This document shows positions 17,500 to 24,468 of a DNA stretch of 64,000 nt, one piece after another. Both the position numbers and the translations under genes were made by a program. The DNA is taken from positions 1 to 64,000 of the forward strand of contig NZ_JAGQFT020000014.1 in the NCBI RefSeq assembly GCF_018122625.2. Reading direction: 5' to 3'. The notes beneath the pieces were generated by a model, which was not told where the DNA came from, ran no database searches, and was given only the letters and a program-made list of their open reading frames with translations. This DNA comes from Coralloluteibacterium stylophorae. GTDB taxonomy: Bacteria; Pseudomonadota; Gammaproteobacteria; Xanthomonadales; Xanthomonadaceae. Each line of letters starts with the position of its first letter. Position 1 is the stretch's first letter.

Positions 17500-17814
17500 T
17501 CAGGCGAGGGCGCGGACGATGGCGTCCACGGCACGGTCGGCGGCGTCGGTCAGCGGCAGTGCCGCCAGTTCCGCCGCGAATCCGGCCTGCGCCGCGAAGG
17601 TGCGCGGCTGGCCGGCGTCCCACGCCGGCGCCATGAGCGCGTCCTCGCCGGCGTCGCGCGCCGGCGCCGCGGGCGCGGCCGTCCCGCGCAGCGCATCGAG
17701 CTCCGCGACCTGCTGGAGCGCGGCCTCGTCGCGGCGCTGCAGCGCATCCAGGCCGAGCGATCCGGCGTACGGATCCAGGCTGGCGCGGTCGAGGCGGGGG
17801 TCGGTGATGCTCAT
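17500..17814 (-). CDS. small protein of unknown function behind the shared T3SS-region box
   Basis: A 104-residue acidic, Ala-rich protein (MSITDPRLDRASLDPYAGSLGLDALQRRDEAALQQVAELDALRG...). It lacks a Sec signal or membrane helix and has a disordered-looking middle and helical ends. The composition resembles small type III substrates or substrate-chaperone partners, but there is no recognised domain. It is the first gene of the leftward pair 17814-16796. The promoter region carries the 17-base box and a TAGATT -10-like hexamer. Confidence 0.5.
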   Translation of the reverse strand: MSITDPRLDRASLDPYAGSLGLDALQRRDEAALQQVAELDALRGTAAPAAPARDAGEDALMAPAWDAGQPRTFAAQAGFAAELAALPLTDAADRAVDAIVRALA

Positions 17815-17906
17815 GGTGCGTGCGGGAATCTCTCTGGGGCTGCAGTCGCGGCCGCCGCCGGGTGGCGGGGCACGCTGCGCAATCTACGCCCCGGCAGGGC
17901 GCGGTC

Positions 17907-17923
17907 CCACCTCGGGACGGCCC
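17907..17923 (-). promoter_or_regulatory. shared T3SS-region box, copy 1 (leftward, toward 17814)
   Basis: On the minus strand the site reads GGGCCGTCCCGAGGTGG. TAGATT follows 20 bases downstream (17886-17881), about 67 bases before the start of the 17500-17814 gene. A weaker match on the plus strand, GGGACGGCCCTAGGGTC (17914-17930), overlaps it and faces sctU, so the region may work in both directions. The same box occurs at 35326, 38752, 40374 and 40937. Confidence 0.55.
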
Positions 17924-17998
17924 TAGGGTCCGCACGTCGGTTCAGGCGCCGGACGCGCATGTTAGCCTCGCGTCGACCTCTGCGACGGCACCGCGGCG

Positions 17999-19063
17999 AT
18001 GGCGGACAAGGACCAGGGCGCGGACCGCACCGAGCCGCCGACCCAGAAGAAGATCCGGGACGCGCGCAAGGAAGGCAACGTCGCCAAGAGCCGCGAGCTC
18101 ACCAGCACGGTGCTCGTGCTCGCCTGGCTGGTGGCGGCCTGGCTGATGCTGGACATGATGAACGCGAGGCTGCAGTTCCTGTTCGAGCAGAGCCTGGCCT
18201 TCATCAACCGGCCCTTCGAAGAGGCGTTGCGCGACCTGGCCTTCAGCGCCTTCGACACCCTGATCTGGCTGAGCGTGCCGCTGCTGGCGATGGCGGTGCT
18301 GCTGGGCCTGCTGGTCGAGTTCCTGCAGGTCGGCCCGCTGCTGGCCTTCAGGAAGCTCAAGCCCGACGTCGGCAAGCTCAATCCGGTCGCCGGCATCAAG
18401 AAGATGTTCTCGATGGACAACCTCGTCGAGCTGGCGAAGTCCATCTTCAAGAGCGTGGCCCTGATCGGCATCGGCGTGATCGTGCTGCTGCGCATGCTCG
18501 ACGACCTGATCCTGCTGCCCGAGGCGCCTCCGGCGAGCATGGGCGCGGCGATCTGGCACGGCCTGGTGCGCATCGGCGTGTGGACGGTGTTCGTGTTCTT
18601 CTTCGTCTCCGCGCTCGATGCCGCCTACCAGAAGTTCTCCTATACCAAGCAGCTGCGCATGAGCCGGCGCGACATCAAGCAGGAGGTGAAGGAGAACGAG
18701 GGCGACCCGCACGTCAAGAGCCGGCGCCGCCAGTTGCACGAGGAATGGTCCCAGCAGAACATGCTGCAGGCCGTCCGCGGATCGAGCGTCGTCGTGACCA
18801 ACCCGACCCACATCGCCGTCGCCCTGCGCTACGAGGACGGCGTCACCGAGCTGCCGATGGTGGTGGCCAAGGGCGAGGACGCGACCGCCGAGCTGATCAA
18901 GCGCACCGCCGAGGAGGCCGGCGTGCCGATCATGGAGAACGTGCCGTTGGCGCGCGGGCTCAACGAGCGCGTCGAGCTCGACGAGTACGTGACCGCCGAG
19001 TTCTTCGAGGCCGTGGCCGAGGTCCTGATGTGGGCCGAGACGGTGCGCCGCGGGCCGGAATGA
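17999..19063 (+). CDS. sctU: T3SS export-apparatus switch protein SctU
   Basis: A 354-residue FlhB/YscU-family protein. An N-terminal EPPTQKKIRDARKEGNVAKSREL motif precedes four membrane helices within about residues 30-210. A cytoplasmic domain follows with the autocleavage site NPTH at residues 268-271. Self-cleavage before Pro lets the machine switch substrates. The non-flagellar assignment follows from the linked sctV, sctC, sctD and needle genes. Unusually for the core genes, it is transcribed toward sctT and ends 10 bases from it. Confidence 0.92.
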   Translation: MADKDQGADRTEPPTQKKIRDARKEGNVAKSRELTSTVLVLAWLVAAWLMLDMMNARLQFLFEQSLAFINRPFEEALRDLAFSAFDTLIWLSVPLLAMAVLLGLLVEFLQVGPLLAFRKLKPDVGKLNPVAGIKKMFSMDNLVELAKSIFKSVALIGIGVIVLLRMLDDLILLPEAPPASMGAAIWHGLVRIGVWTVFVFFFVSALDAAYQKFSYTKQLRMSRRDIKQEVKENEGDPHVKSRRRQLHEEWSQQNMLQAVRGSSVVVTNPTHIAVALRYEDGVTELPMVVAKGEDATAELIKRTAEEAGVPIMENVPLARGLNERVELDEYVTAEFFEAVAEVLMWAETVRRGPE

Positions 19064-19073
19064 CGACGCGTCC

Positions 19074-19862
19074 TCAGCGGCTGCCGAAGGTGCGGTCGAG
19101 CAGGTCCAGCAGGCCGCGCTCCACGCCGATGCGGTCGAGCACGAACTCCACCAGCACGCCCAGCATCAGCAGGATGATCCAGGTCGAGATCCAGGCCTTG
19201 ATCGGCAGCGTCAGCGCGAACACGTTGAGCTGGGGCGCGTAGCGGTTGACCAGGCCGAGCGAGAGGTCGACCAGCGCCATCAGCACCAGCGCCGGCGCCG
19301 CGATCACCAGGAAGGCGGTGGCGAAGTAGCTGAAGTGACCGACGAAGGTGTGGATGCCCTGCGGCCGGATGTCGGGGATGAACGAGGTCACCGGCCACAG
19401 CGCGTAGCTCGACATGAGGATGTCGAGGAACACCAGGAAGCCGCCGCTGGCCATGAACAGCCATGCCGCGAACTGCGAGAGGAAATCACCGGTGAGCGAG
19501 GTCTGGTGGCCCTGGATCGGGTCGAAGATCTGCGCCAGCGTGGCGCCGACCTTGGTGTCGATCACGTTGCCGGCCGCGCCCATCGCCCAGAACACCATGC
19601 CGAAGCAGAAGCCGATGGCGATGCCGATGAAGATCTCCTTGACCAGCAGCACCGCGAGCCCGCCGACGCCTACCTCCTGCGCGGGCGCCGCCGCCACGGC
19701 GATCGGCAGCACGACGATGGCGAGGCTGACGAAGAAGCTGTTGCGCACCGTCGCCGGCACGGTCTGCTGGGTCAGCAGCGGCAGCATCAGGAAGGCGCCG
19801 ATGATGCGCGGCGTGGTCAGCGCCAGCGCCAGCAGGATGTCGGCGACGGAGTCGAAGTCCAT
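19074..19862 (-). CDS. sctT: T3SS export-apparatus protein SctT
   Basis: A 262-residue FliR/YscT-family membrane protein with about six hydrophobic segments. Typical blocks are LALTTPRIIGAFLMLPLLTQQTVPATVRNS, KEIFIGIAIGFCFGMVFWAMGAAGNVID and IKAWISTWIILLMLGVLVEFVLDR. It forms the SctR5S4T1 pore with the two genes upstream. It is the last gene of the leftward operon sensor-regulator-sctQ-R-S-T. Confidence 0.92.
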   Translation of the reverse strand: MDFDSVADILLALALTTPRIIGAFLMLPLLTQQTVPATVRNSFFVSLAIVVLPIAVAAAPAQEVGVGGLAVLLVKEIFIGIAIGFCFGMVFWAMGAAGNVIDTKVGATLAQIFDPIQGHQTSLTGDFLSQFAAWLFMASGGFLVFLDILMSSYALWPVTSFIPDIRPQGIHTFVGHFSYFATAFLVIAAPALVLMALVDLSLGLVNRYAPQLNVFALTLPIKAWISTWIILLMLGVLVEFVLDRIGVERGLLDLLDRTFGSR

Positions 19863-19868
19863 GCGCCG

Positions 19869-20135
19869 TCAGCGCCCGACGAGGTTGGGGAAGTCCAGGA
19901 ACAGCCGGTCGGTGAAGGTGTAGAGCGTGCCGCCGACCAGCGCGGCGGTGACGAACAGGGTGATCACGATCGCGATGAACTTGACCGTATAGGAGAACGT
20001 CTGCTCCTGCAGCTGGGTGGCGGCCTGCAGGAAGGCGACGATCAGGCCCACCGCCGAGGCCGCCACGATCGGCGGCGCCGACAGCAGCAGGATCAGCCAC
20101 AGCGCGTGGCGGGTCAGCTCCAGGACCTCGTTCAT
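19869..20135 (-). CDS. sctS: T3SS export-apparatus protein SctS
   Basis: An 88-residue protein with two long hydrophobic helices and the family pattern LTRHALWLILLLSAPPIVAASAVGLIVAFLQAATQLQEQTFSYTVKFIAI (FliQ/YscS). It lies between sctR and sctT, with six bases to sctT, as in nearly all type III systems. Confidence 0.92.
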   Translation of the reverse strand: MNEVLELTRHALWLILLLSAPPIVAASAVGLIVAFLQAATQLQEQTFSYTVKFIAIVITLFVTAALVGGTLYTFTDRLFLDFPNLVGR

Positions 20136-20165
20136 GGCCGCCCCCCGCGCGCGCGGCCGTGTCGC

Positions 20166-20888
20166 TCAGCCCGTGCCATAGGTCAGCACCAGTCCGTGCA
20201 CCAGCTTGGCCCAGCCGTCCACCAGCACGAACAGCAGCAGCTTGAACGGCAGCGACACGGTCGTCGGCGAAAGCATCATCATGCCCAGCGCGAGCAGGAT
20301 GTTCGACACGACCATGTCGATGATCAGGAACGGCAGGAAGATCAGGAAGCCGATCTGGAAGGCCGCGGTGAGCTCGCTCACGGTGAAGGCCGGGACGATC
20401 ACGATGAAGTCGTCCGCGGTCAGCGTGCCGCGCCGCTCCGGCGGCAGCAGCCGCTCGGCGCTGCGCAGGAAGAAGGCGCGCTCGGCGTCGTTCGAGTGGC
20501 GGATGAGGAAGGCGCGCAGCGGCTCCTTGCCGGCGTCGACCAGGTCGAGCAGGCGGTCGATCTCGCCCCCACCGCCGGCGTCCGCCGCCTCGTCCTGCCC
20601 CGGCGCGCCTGCAGGCGGCGCACCTTCCGCCTGCTGCGCCGTCCGCGCCGATACCGCGTCGTAGGTATCGAGCACCACCGGATACATGACATAGATCGAC
20701 AGCACGATCGCCAGGCCGTTGATCACCACGTTCGGCGGCACCTGCTGCAGGCCGAGCGCGTTGCGCAGCAGGCTCAGCACGACCACGATCTTGGTGAACG
20801 AGGTCACCATCACCGCGACGAAGGGCGCCAGCGCGAGGCTGACGACGGTGACCAGGATGAGCGCGGGCGAGAAGTCAGCGAAGTCCAT
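20166..20888 (-). CDS. sctR: T3SS export-apparatus protein SctR
   Basis: A 240-residue FliP/YscR-family protein. Conserved blocks are MVTSFTKIVVVLSLLRNALGLQQVPPNVVINGLA near the N-terminus and FLPFLIIDMVVSNILLALGMMMLSPTTVSLPFKLLLFVLVDGW near the C-terminus. A variable periplasmic loop between them is Gly/Ala-rich. Its start overlaps the end of sctQ by 14 bases. Confidence 0.93.
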   Translation of the reverse strand: MDFADFSPALILVTVVSLALAPFVAVMVTSFTKIVVVLSLLRNALGLQQVPPNVVINGLAIVLSIYVMYPVVLDTYDAVSARTAQQAEGAPPAGAPGQDEAADAGGGGEIDRLLDLVDAGKEPLRAFLIRHSNDAERAFFLRSAERLLPPERRGTLTADDFIVIVPAFTVSELTAAFQIGFLIFLPFLIIDMVVSNILLALGMMMLSPTTVSLPFKLLLFVLVDGWAKLVHGLVLTYGTG

Positions 20889-21168
20889 GCGCCGGCCCGG
20901 TCCAGTGCAGCAGGCGCACGCCCAGCGTCTCGCCGACGACCACCAGTTCGCCCTCGGCCACGCGACGGCCGTTGGCGCGGATCGCGACCCGCGCGTTCTC
21001 CAGGTGCACCGGCAGGTCGAACACGTAGCCCGGCTGCAGGCCCGCCACCTCGGCGAGCGTCAGTTCGACCTGGCCGAGATCGAAGCCGAGCTGCACCGGC
21101 ACCGCCGGCGCCGCGTCCTGGCCGCCGGCGGCCGTCGATCCGGCACCGGGTGCCGTGCTGTCGTCCAT
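20875..21168 (-). CDS. SctQ C-terminal short isoform (internal start)
   Basis: Inside sctQ, in frame, an ATG at 21168 (codon 265) is preceded on the coding strand by GGGAGAGGACG, a strong ribosome site five to six bases upstream. This is better than the site of the full-length start. The product would be 97 residues with the complete SPOA domain. Internal translation of SctQ-C is known for YscQ, SpaO and SsaQ, where the short form is a needed structural partner. The isoform here is inferred from that precedent and the visible signal. Confidence 0.6.
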   Translation of the reverse strand: MDDSTAPGAGSTAAGGQDAAPAVPVQLGFDLGQVELTLAEVAGLQPGYVFDLPVHLENARVAIRANGRRVAEGELVVVGETLGVRLLHWTGPAHGLR

Positions 21169-21960
21169 CGTCCTCTCCCGTCTCGTGTCGTCGATGTGGC
21201 GCAGCGCGCGCCAGCCGCTGTCGAGCAGTGCAACCGCCCATTCCGGTCCGCCGCAGGCCGGGACCGCCCTCGCCTCGCGCACCGCGGCAGCGCGGTCGCC
21301 CAGCACCACCACGTCGCCCGGGCGCAGGCGCGACCAGTCCGCCGGCGCCAGCGCCGGGCCGCGCAGCTGCAGGCGCACCGGCGCCGGCAGCGCGCGCCAG
21401 CGCGCCGTCTCGATCGGCAGCGCCGCGGCATCCACGGCGAGCCGCTCCACCCACGGATCGGGAACGCGGACGAGGCCCGAGCTCTCGCGCGCAGGCCCGC
21501 TTCCGGCGACGAAGCCCAACCATGTGCCGGCGCCGTCGAAGGCCTCGGCCGCCCCGATCGCGACCGGCAGGAGCTCGGCGCCGAGCGCCCCCGACAGCAG
21601 CTCGACGAGGCCCGCGTGCGCGAGCGACCAGGCCAGCAGGCGGTCGCGGTCGCGGAAGTCGCTCCAGCTCCTGCCCGCGACCTCGTCGGCATGCCCGTCG
21701 CGCAGGACGCGCAGCAGCAGCGTGGTCGTCCCGGCCTGCAGCTCGACCGTTTCCCATGGGGCCGAAAGACCGAGCGGCGGCCCGAACTGCAGCGTGCCCG
21801 CGCCGTCGGCATCCCGTGCCGCATGCCGGCGCGGCGCCGAGAACAGCGCGCGCAGGGCCGCGGCCTGCGCCGGCGCCAGCCGCGGCAGGCGGTCCACCGC
21901 CGCGGCCAGGGTCAGCACGTCCGCATCGCTGCGACCCGACGCATGCATCGCCTCATCCAT
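20875..21960 (-). CDS. sctQ: T3SS cytoplasmic sorting-platform protein SctQ
   Basis: A 361-residue protein with a variable N-terminal two-thirds and a C-terminal SPOA (FliN/YscQ) domain: VQLGFDLGQVELTLAEVAGLQPGYVFDLPVHLENARVAIRANGRRVAEGELVVVGETLGVRLL. It forms the pods under the export apparatus with SctK, SctL and SctN. The ATG at 21960 lies inside the 3' end of the response-regulator gene, giving tight coupling. An internal ribosome site and ATG at 21168 probably make a separate C-terminal product. Confidence 0.88.
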   Translation of the reverse strand: MDEAMHASGRSDADVLTLAAAVDRLPRLAPAQAAALRALFSAPRRHAARDADGAGTLQFGPPLGLSAPWETVELQAGTTTLLLRVLRDGHADEVAGRSWSDFRDRDRLLAWSLAHAGLVELLSGALGAELLPVAIGAAEAFDGAGTWLGFVAGSGPARESSGLVRVPDPWVERLAVDAAALPIETARWRALPAPVRLQLRGPALAPADWSRLRPGDVVVLGDRAAAVREARAVPACGGPEWAVALLDSGWRALRHIDDTRRERTMDDSTAPGAGSTAAGGQDAAPAVPVQLGFDLGQVELTLAEVAGLQPGYVFDLPVHLENARVAIRANGRRVAEGELVVVGETLGVRLLHWTGPAHGLR

Positions 21961-22540
21961 GGCCGAGCGCCACCTTCATGAGTTCCGGCAGCGAGCGCAC
22001 GCCGAGCTTGCCCATCATGTTGGCGCGGTGCAGCTCGACGGTCTTGATGCTGATGCCGAGCACGTCGGCGATGACCTTGTTGGGCTTGCTCGCCACCACG
22101 AGGTCGAGCACCTGGCGCTCGCGCGGACTGAGCTTCTCCAGCCTGGCGCACTGGCCTCCGGCGCGCGCCGAGGCGAGCGCGGTGCGCACCGCCTGCAGCA
22201 GTGCCTCGTCGCCGAACGGCTTCTCGAGGAAGTTGGACGCGCCCTTGCGCATCGCCTCCACCGCCAGCGGCACGTCGCCGTGCGCGGTGACGAACACGAC
22301 GGGCAGCGTGCTGCCGCGGCGGCGCAGTTCGTCCTGCAGCTGCAGGCCGCTCATCTCCGGCATGCGGATGTCGCTGACTAGGCAGTCCTGCGCGCCGTGG
22401 CGCGTGGACGCGTAACCGGCGAGGAACTCCCGGCCCGAGGCGAAGGCCTCGACGGCGAAGCCCGCGGTCTCCAGAAGCCAGGCGGTGGAATCCCTGAAGG
22501 GGGCGTTGTCGTCGACCAGGAAGATCCTTGCGTCGGTCAT
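21953..22540 (-). CDS. FixJ/NarL-type response regulator of the T3SS operon
   Basis: A 195-residue regulator. The receiver domain has acceptor Asp57 (LVSDIRMPEMSG), Thr85 and Lys107. The C-terminal LuxR-type helix-turn-helix is LSPRERQVLDLVVASKPNKVIADVLGISIKTVELHRANMMGKLGV. Its end overlaps the sctQ start and its start is three bases from the kinase stop, so kinase, regulator and sctQRST form one operon. It is a candidate activator of the system and of the 17-base boxes nearby; no binding evidence is available. Confidence 0.85.
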   Translation of the reverse strand: MTDARIFLVDDNAPFRDSTAWLLETAGFAVEAFASGREFLAGYASTRHGAQDCLVSDIRMPEMSGLQLQDELRRRGSTLPVVFVTAHGDVPLAVEAMRKGASNFLEKPFGDEALLQAVRTALASARAGGQCARLEKLSPRERQVLDLVVASKPNKVIADVLGISIKTVELHRANMMGKLGVRSLPELMKVALGHG

Positions 22541-22543
22541 GCA

Positions 22544-23605
22544 TCAGGCCCGGTTCGCTGCCGAGGGAAGGGTGAAGCCGAACACGCTGCCGCCACCTTC
22601 GCGCCCCTCGAAGAACAGCCGACCCTCGTGATACTCGATGATCGAGCGGCAGATCGACAAGCCGATGCCGAGGCCGTCGCTCTTGGTGGTGAAGAACGGC
22701 GAGAACAGCTGTTCGCGTTCGGCATCGGAGAATCCGCTGCCGCGGTCGAGCACCAGCACCTCCACCTCGCCGTCGAGATCCACGCGCGCCTGCACCCGCA
22801 GCTCGCGCTCGCCGGCCGGGACCTCGCGCATCGCCTCGATCGCGTTCTTGACCAGGTTCAGCAGCACCTGTTCGATCATCACCCGGTCCGCCCACACCGC
22901 CGGAAGATCCGGCGCCAGCGCGAGCTCGATGCGCAGCGACAGGCGCTCGGCCTCCAGGCGCAGCAGCTCGATGACGTTGCCGGCGATGTCGGCGACGGTG
23001 TGCGCATCGCGCTTCGGCTCGCGCGCACGGACGAACTCACGCACCCGCGCGATCACCGCGCTCGCGTGCTCGGCCTGCAGGCGCGCGGCCACCAGCGCAC
23101 GCTCGACCTGCGCGGGGCCGCCGGCCTGGCCGACCAGGCGCAGGCTGCCGTTGAGGTAGTTGACGATCGCCGCGAGCGGCTGGTTGAGCTCGTGCGCGAG
23201 CGTCGCCGCCATCTCGCCCACCGACATCATCCGCGACGTCGACAGCAGCTTCTCCTGCTGCCGGCGATGCAGCGCGAGCGCCTCGCGCCGTTCGCTGACG
23301 TCGATGGCGCTGAGCACGCGCACGCGGCCCTCGGCCACTTCCGCCTCGCCCCAGTGCAGCGCGTACCAGCGCCGCGTGTGCGGCGCGCGCGCCTCGCCCT
23401 CCGCGCCCGGCGCCGCGTCCAGTGCGTCGAGCAGGCCCTGTCGCGTGGCGTGGCCACCGAGCCCGCCGAAGGCCTCCTCGAAACGCGCGTTCGCGGCGAC
23501 GAGGCGTCCGTCCGCCGCCGCATAGGCCGCCTGCGCGAACGGCATCGCCTCCAGCAGCGAAGCCAGCGGCGACGCGGCCGCCTTCCGGCGCCGGGCCTCG
23601 CTCAC
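22544..23605 (-). CDS. soluble PAS-sensor histidine kinase of the T3SS operon
   Basis: A 353-residue kinase with a short PAS-like sensor (residues about 15-105), HisKA with AHELNQPLAAIVNYLNG (His138), and an ATPase domain with NLVKNAIEAM (N box), DRGSGFS (G1) and SDGLGIGLSICRSI (G2). The HELNQPL form places it with FixL/DctB-type kinases. No membrane helix is present, so it should sense a cytoplasmic cue. The start is taken as GTG 23605, which gives a natural N-terminus; the frame remains open farther upstream, so the start is uncertain. Confidence 0.78.
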   Translation of the reverse strand: MSEARRRKAAASPLASLLEAMPFAQAAYAAADGRLVAANARFEEAFGGLGGHATRQGLLDALDAAPGAEGEARAPHTRRWYALHWGEAEVAEGRVRVLSAIDVSERREALALHRRQQEKLLSTSRMMSVGEMAATLAHELNQPLAAIVNYLNGSLRLVGQAGGPAQVERALVAARLQAEHASAVIARVREFVRAREPKRDAHTVADIAGNVIELLRLEAERLSLRIELALAPDLPAVWADRVMIEQVLLNLVKNAIEAMREVPAGERELRVQARVDLDGEVEVLVLDRGSGFSDAEREQLFSPFFTTKSDGLGIGLSICRSIIEYHEGRLFFEGREGGGSVFGFTLPSAANRA

Positions 23606-23698
23606 GCGCCGCGATCCGCCGCTGGACGCGTAAGCTCGCCGCGCCGCCCGCCACGGGACGGCGCCACTCCTTCCACCGCAGGACTTCCCGGCATCGCC

Positions 23699-24079
23699 AT
23701 GGCCTCCGCACGCATCGTGTCCCCACTCGCCGCCGCGGCCCTCGCCGCGGCACCGTTCGCCTGCCTCGCCGCGTCGACGACGAACGACTCCTCGCTGCTC
23801 GGCGAGCTGGTGTCGATCCTGCTTCCGCTGTCGCTGATCATCGCCGCCCTCGTCGCGTTCCTGTTGGTCGCGCGGCGCCGCTTCCGCGTCAGCGGACGCG
23901 ACACGCCGCTGTCGGTCCTGCAGATCGTCCCGGTCGGCCCGCGCGAACGCGTCGTCGTGCTGGGCACCCGCAGCGGCGGTGCGATCGCGGTGGGCGTGAG
24001 TGCGCAACGTGTGAGCTTCATCACAAAACTCGATGCTGCCGATCTTGCTGTTGCGCCCCCGTCCGGCGACGAGCAATAG
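23699..24079 (+). CDS. FliO-like single-span protein in a non-flagellar T3SS
   Basis: A 126-residue protein: N-terminal signal or anchor (MASARIVSPLAAAALAAAPFACLA), a second hydrophobic helix at about residues 40-60 (VSILLPLSLIIAALVAFLLVA), and then LSVLQIVPVGPRERVVVLGTRSGGAIAVGVSAQRVSFITKL. The last part is the beta-rich cytoplasmic signature of FliO. FliO assists FliP (SctR) assembly in flagella, and non-flagellar systems normally lack it. Here it is divergent from the sensor kinase and precedes sctV. I see no flagellar gene in the window. Confidence 0.65.
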   Translation: MASARIVSPLAAAALAAAPFACLAASTTNDSSLLGELVSILLPLSLIIAALVAFLLVARRRFRVSGRDTPLSVLQIVPVGPRERVVVLGTRSGGAIAVGVSAQRVSFITKLDAADLAVAPPSGDEQ

Positions 24080-24468
24080 CACGCGCGGATCGCACCTGCA
24101 TGACCACGCAACGGCGCGGGCGCAGGCTGCATGAAGGACGACCCATGGACTTCATCAGGCGATGGCATCGTTCACCGAGATCGATGCGGCGTCATCGTCT
24201 TCCGTCGTTGTGAAGGCAGTGGCAACACGGTTTGTTCCAGTGCTAGCCTCGATCGCTCAGGGGGATCGTTGTCCGACGTGCATGCACTACGGCATGCACG
24301 AACACACGCATGAGGTCATGCATGTTCGGCATCATCCAGACGCGTCATCTCCGCTGCATCGATTCCTGCCTCGCGGACCATCGTCCGCGCCGCGCTCCGG
24401 CGTATCGCCTCACCACGCGCACTGCGATTTCGGCACCGGCGTCCGCGCGCTCGCCCGGCTGACGCAGC
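24080..24468. promoter_or_regulatory. 389-base leader of the sctV operon with inverted repeats
   Basis: This gene-free stretch is less GC-rich than its neighbours. It contains a perfect inverted repeat CGTGCATGC (24277-24285) and GCATGCACG (24292-24300) around a 6-base loop. Eight bases on, GCATGA-GG-TCATGC (24308-24321) is a second perfect palindrome, followed by ATGCATG. A run around 24232-24250 (GTTTGTTCCAGTGCTAGCC) could contain a promoter. The open frames here (24131-24313, 24162-24533) have no credible coding character. I infer an operator region for the sctV-P operon. Confidence 0.45.
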
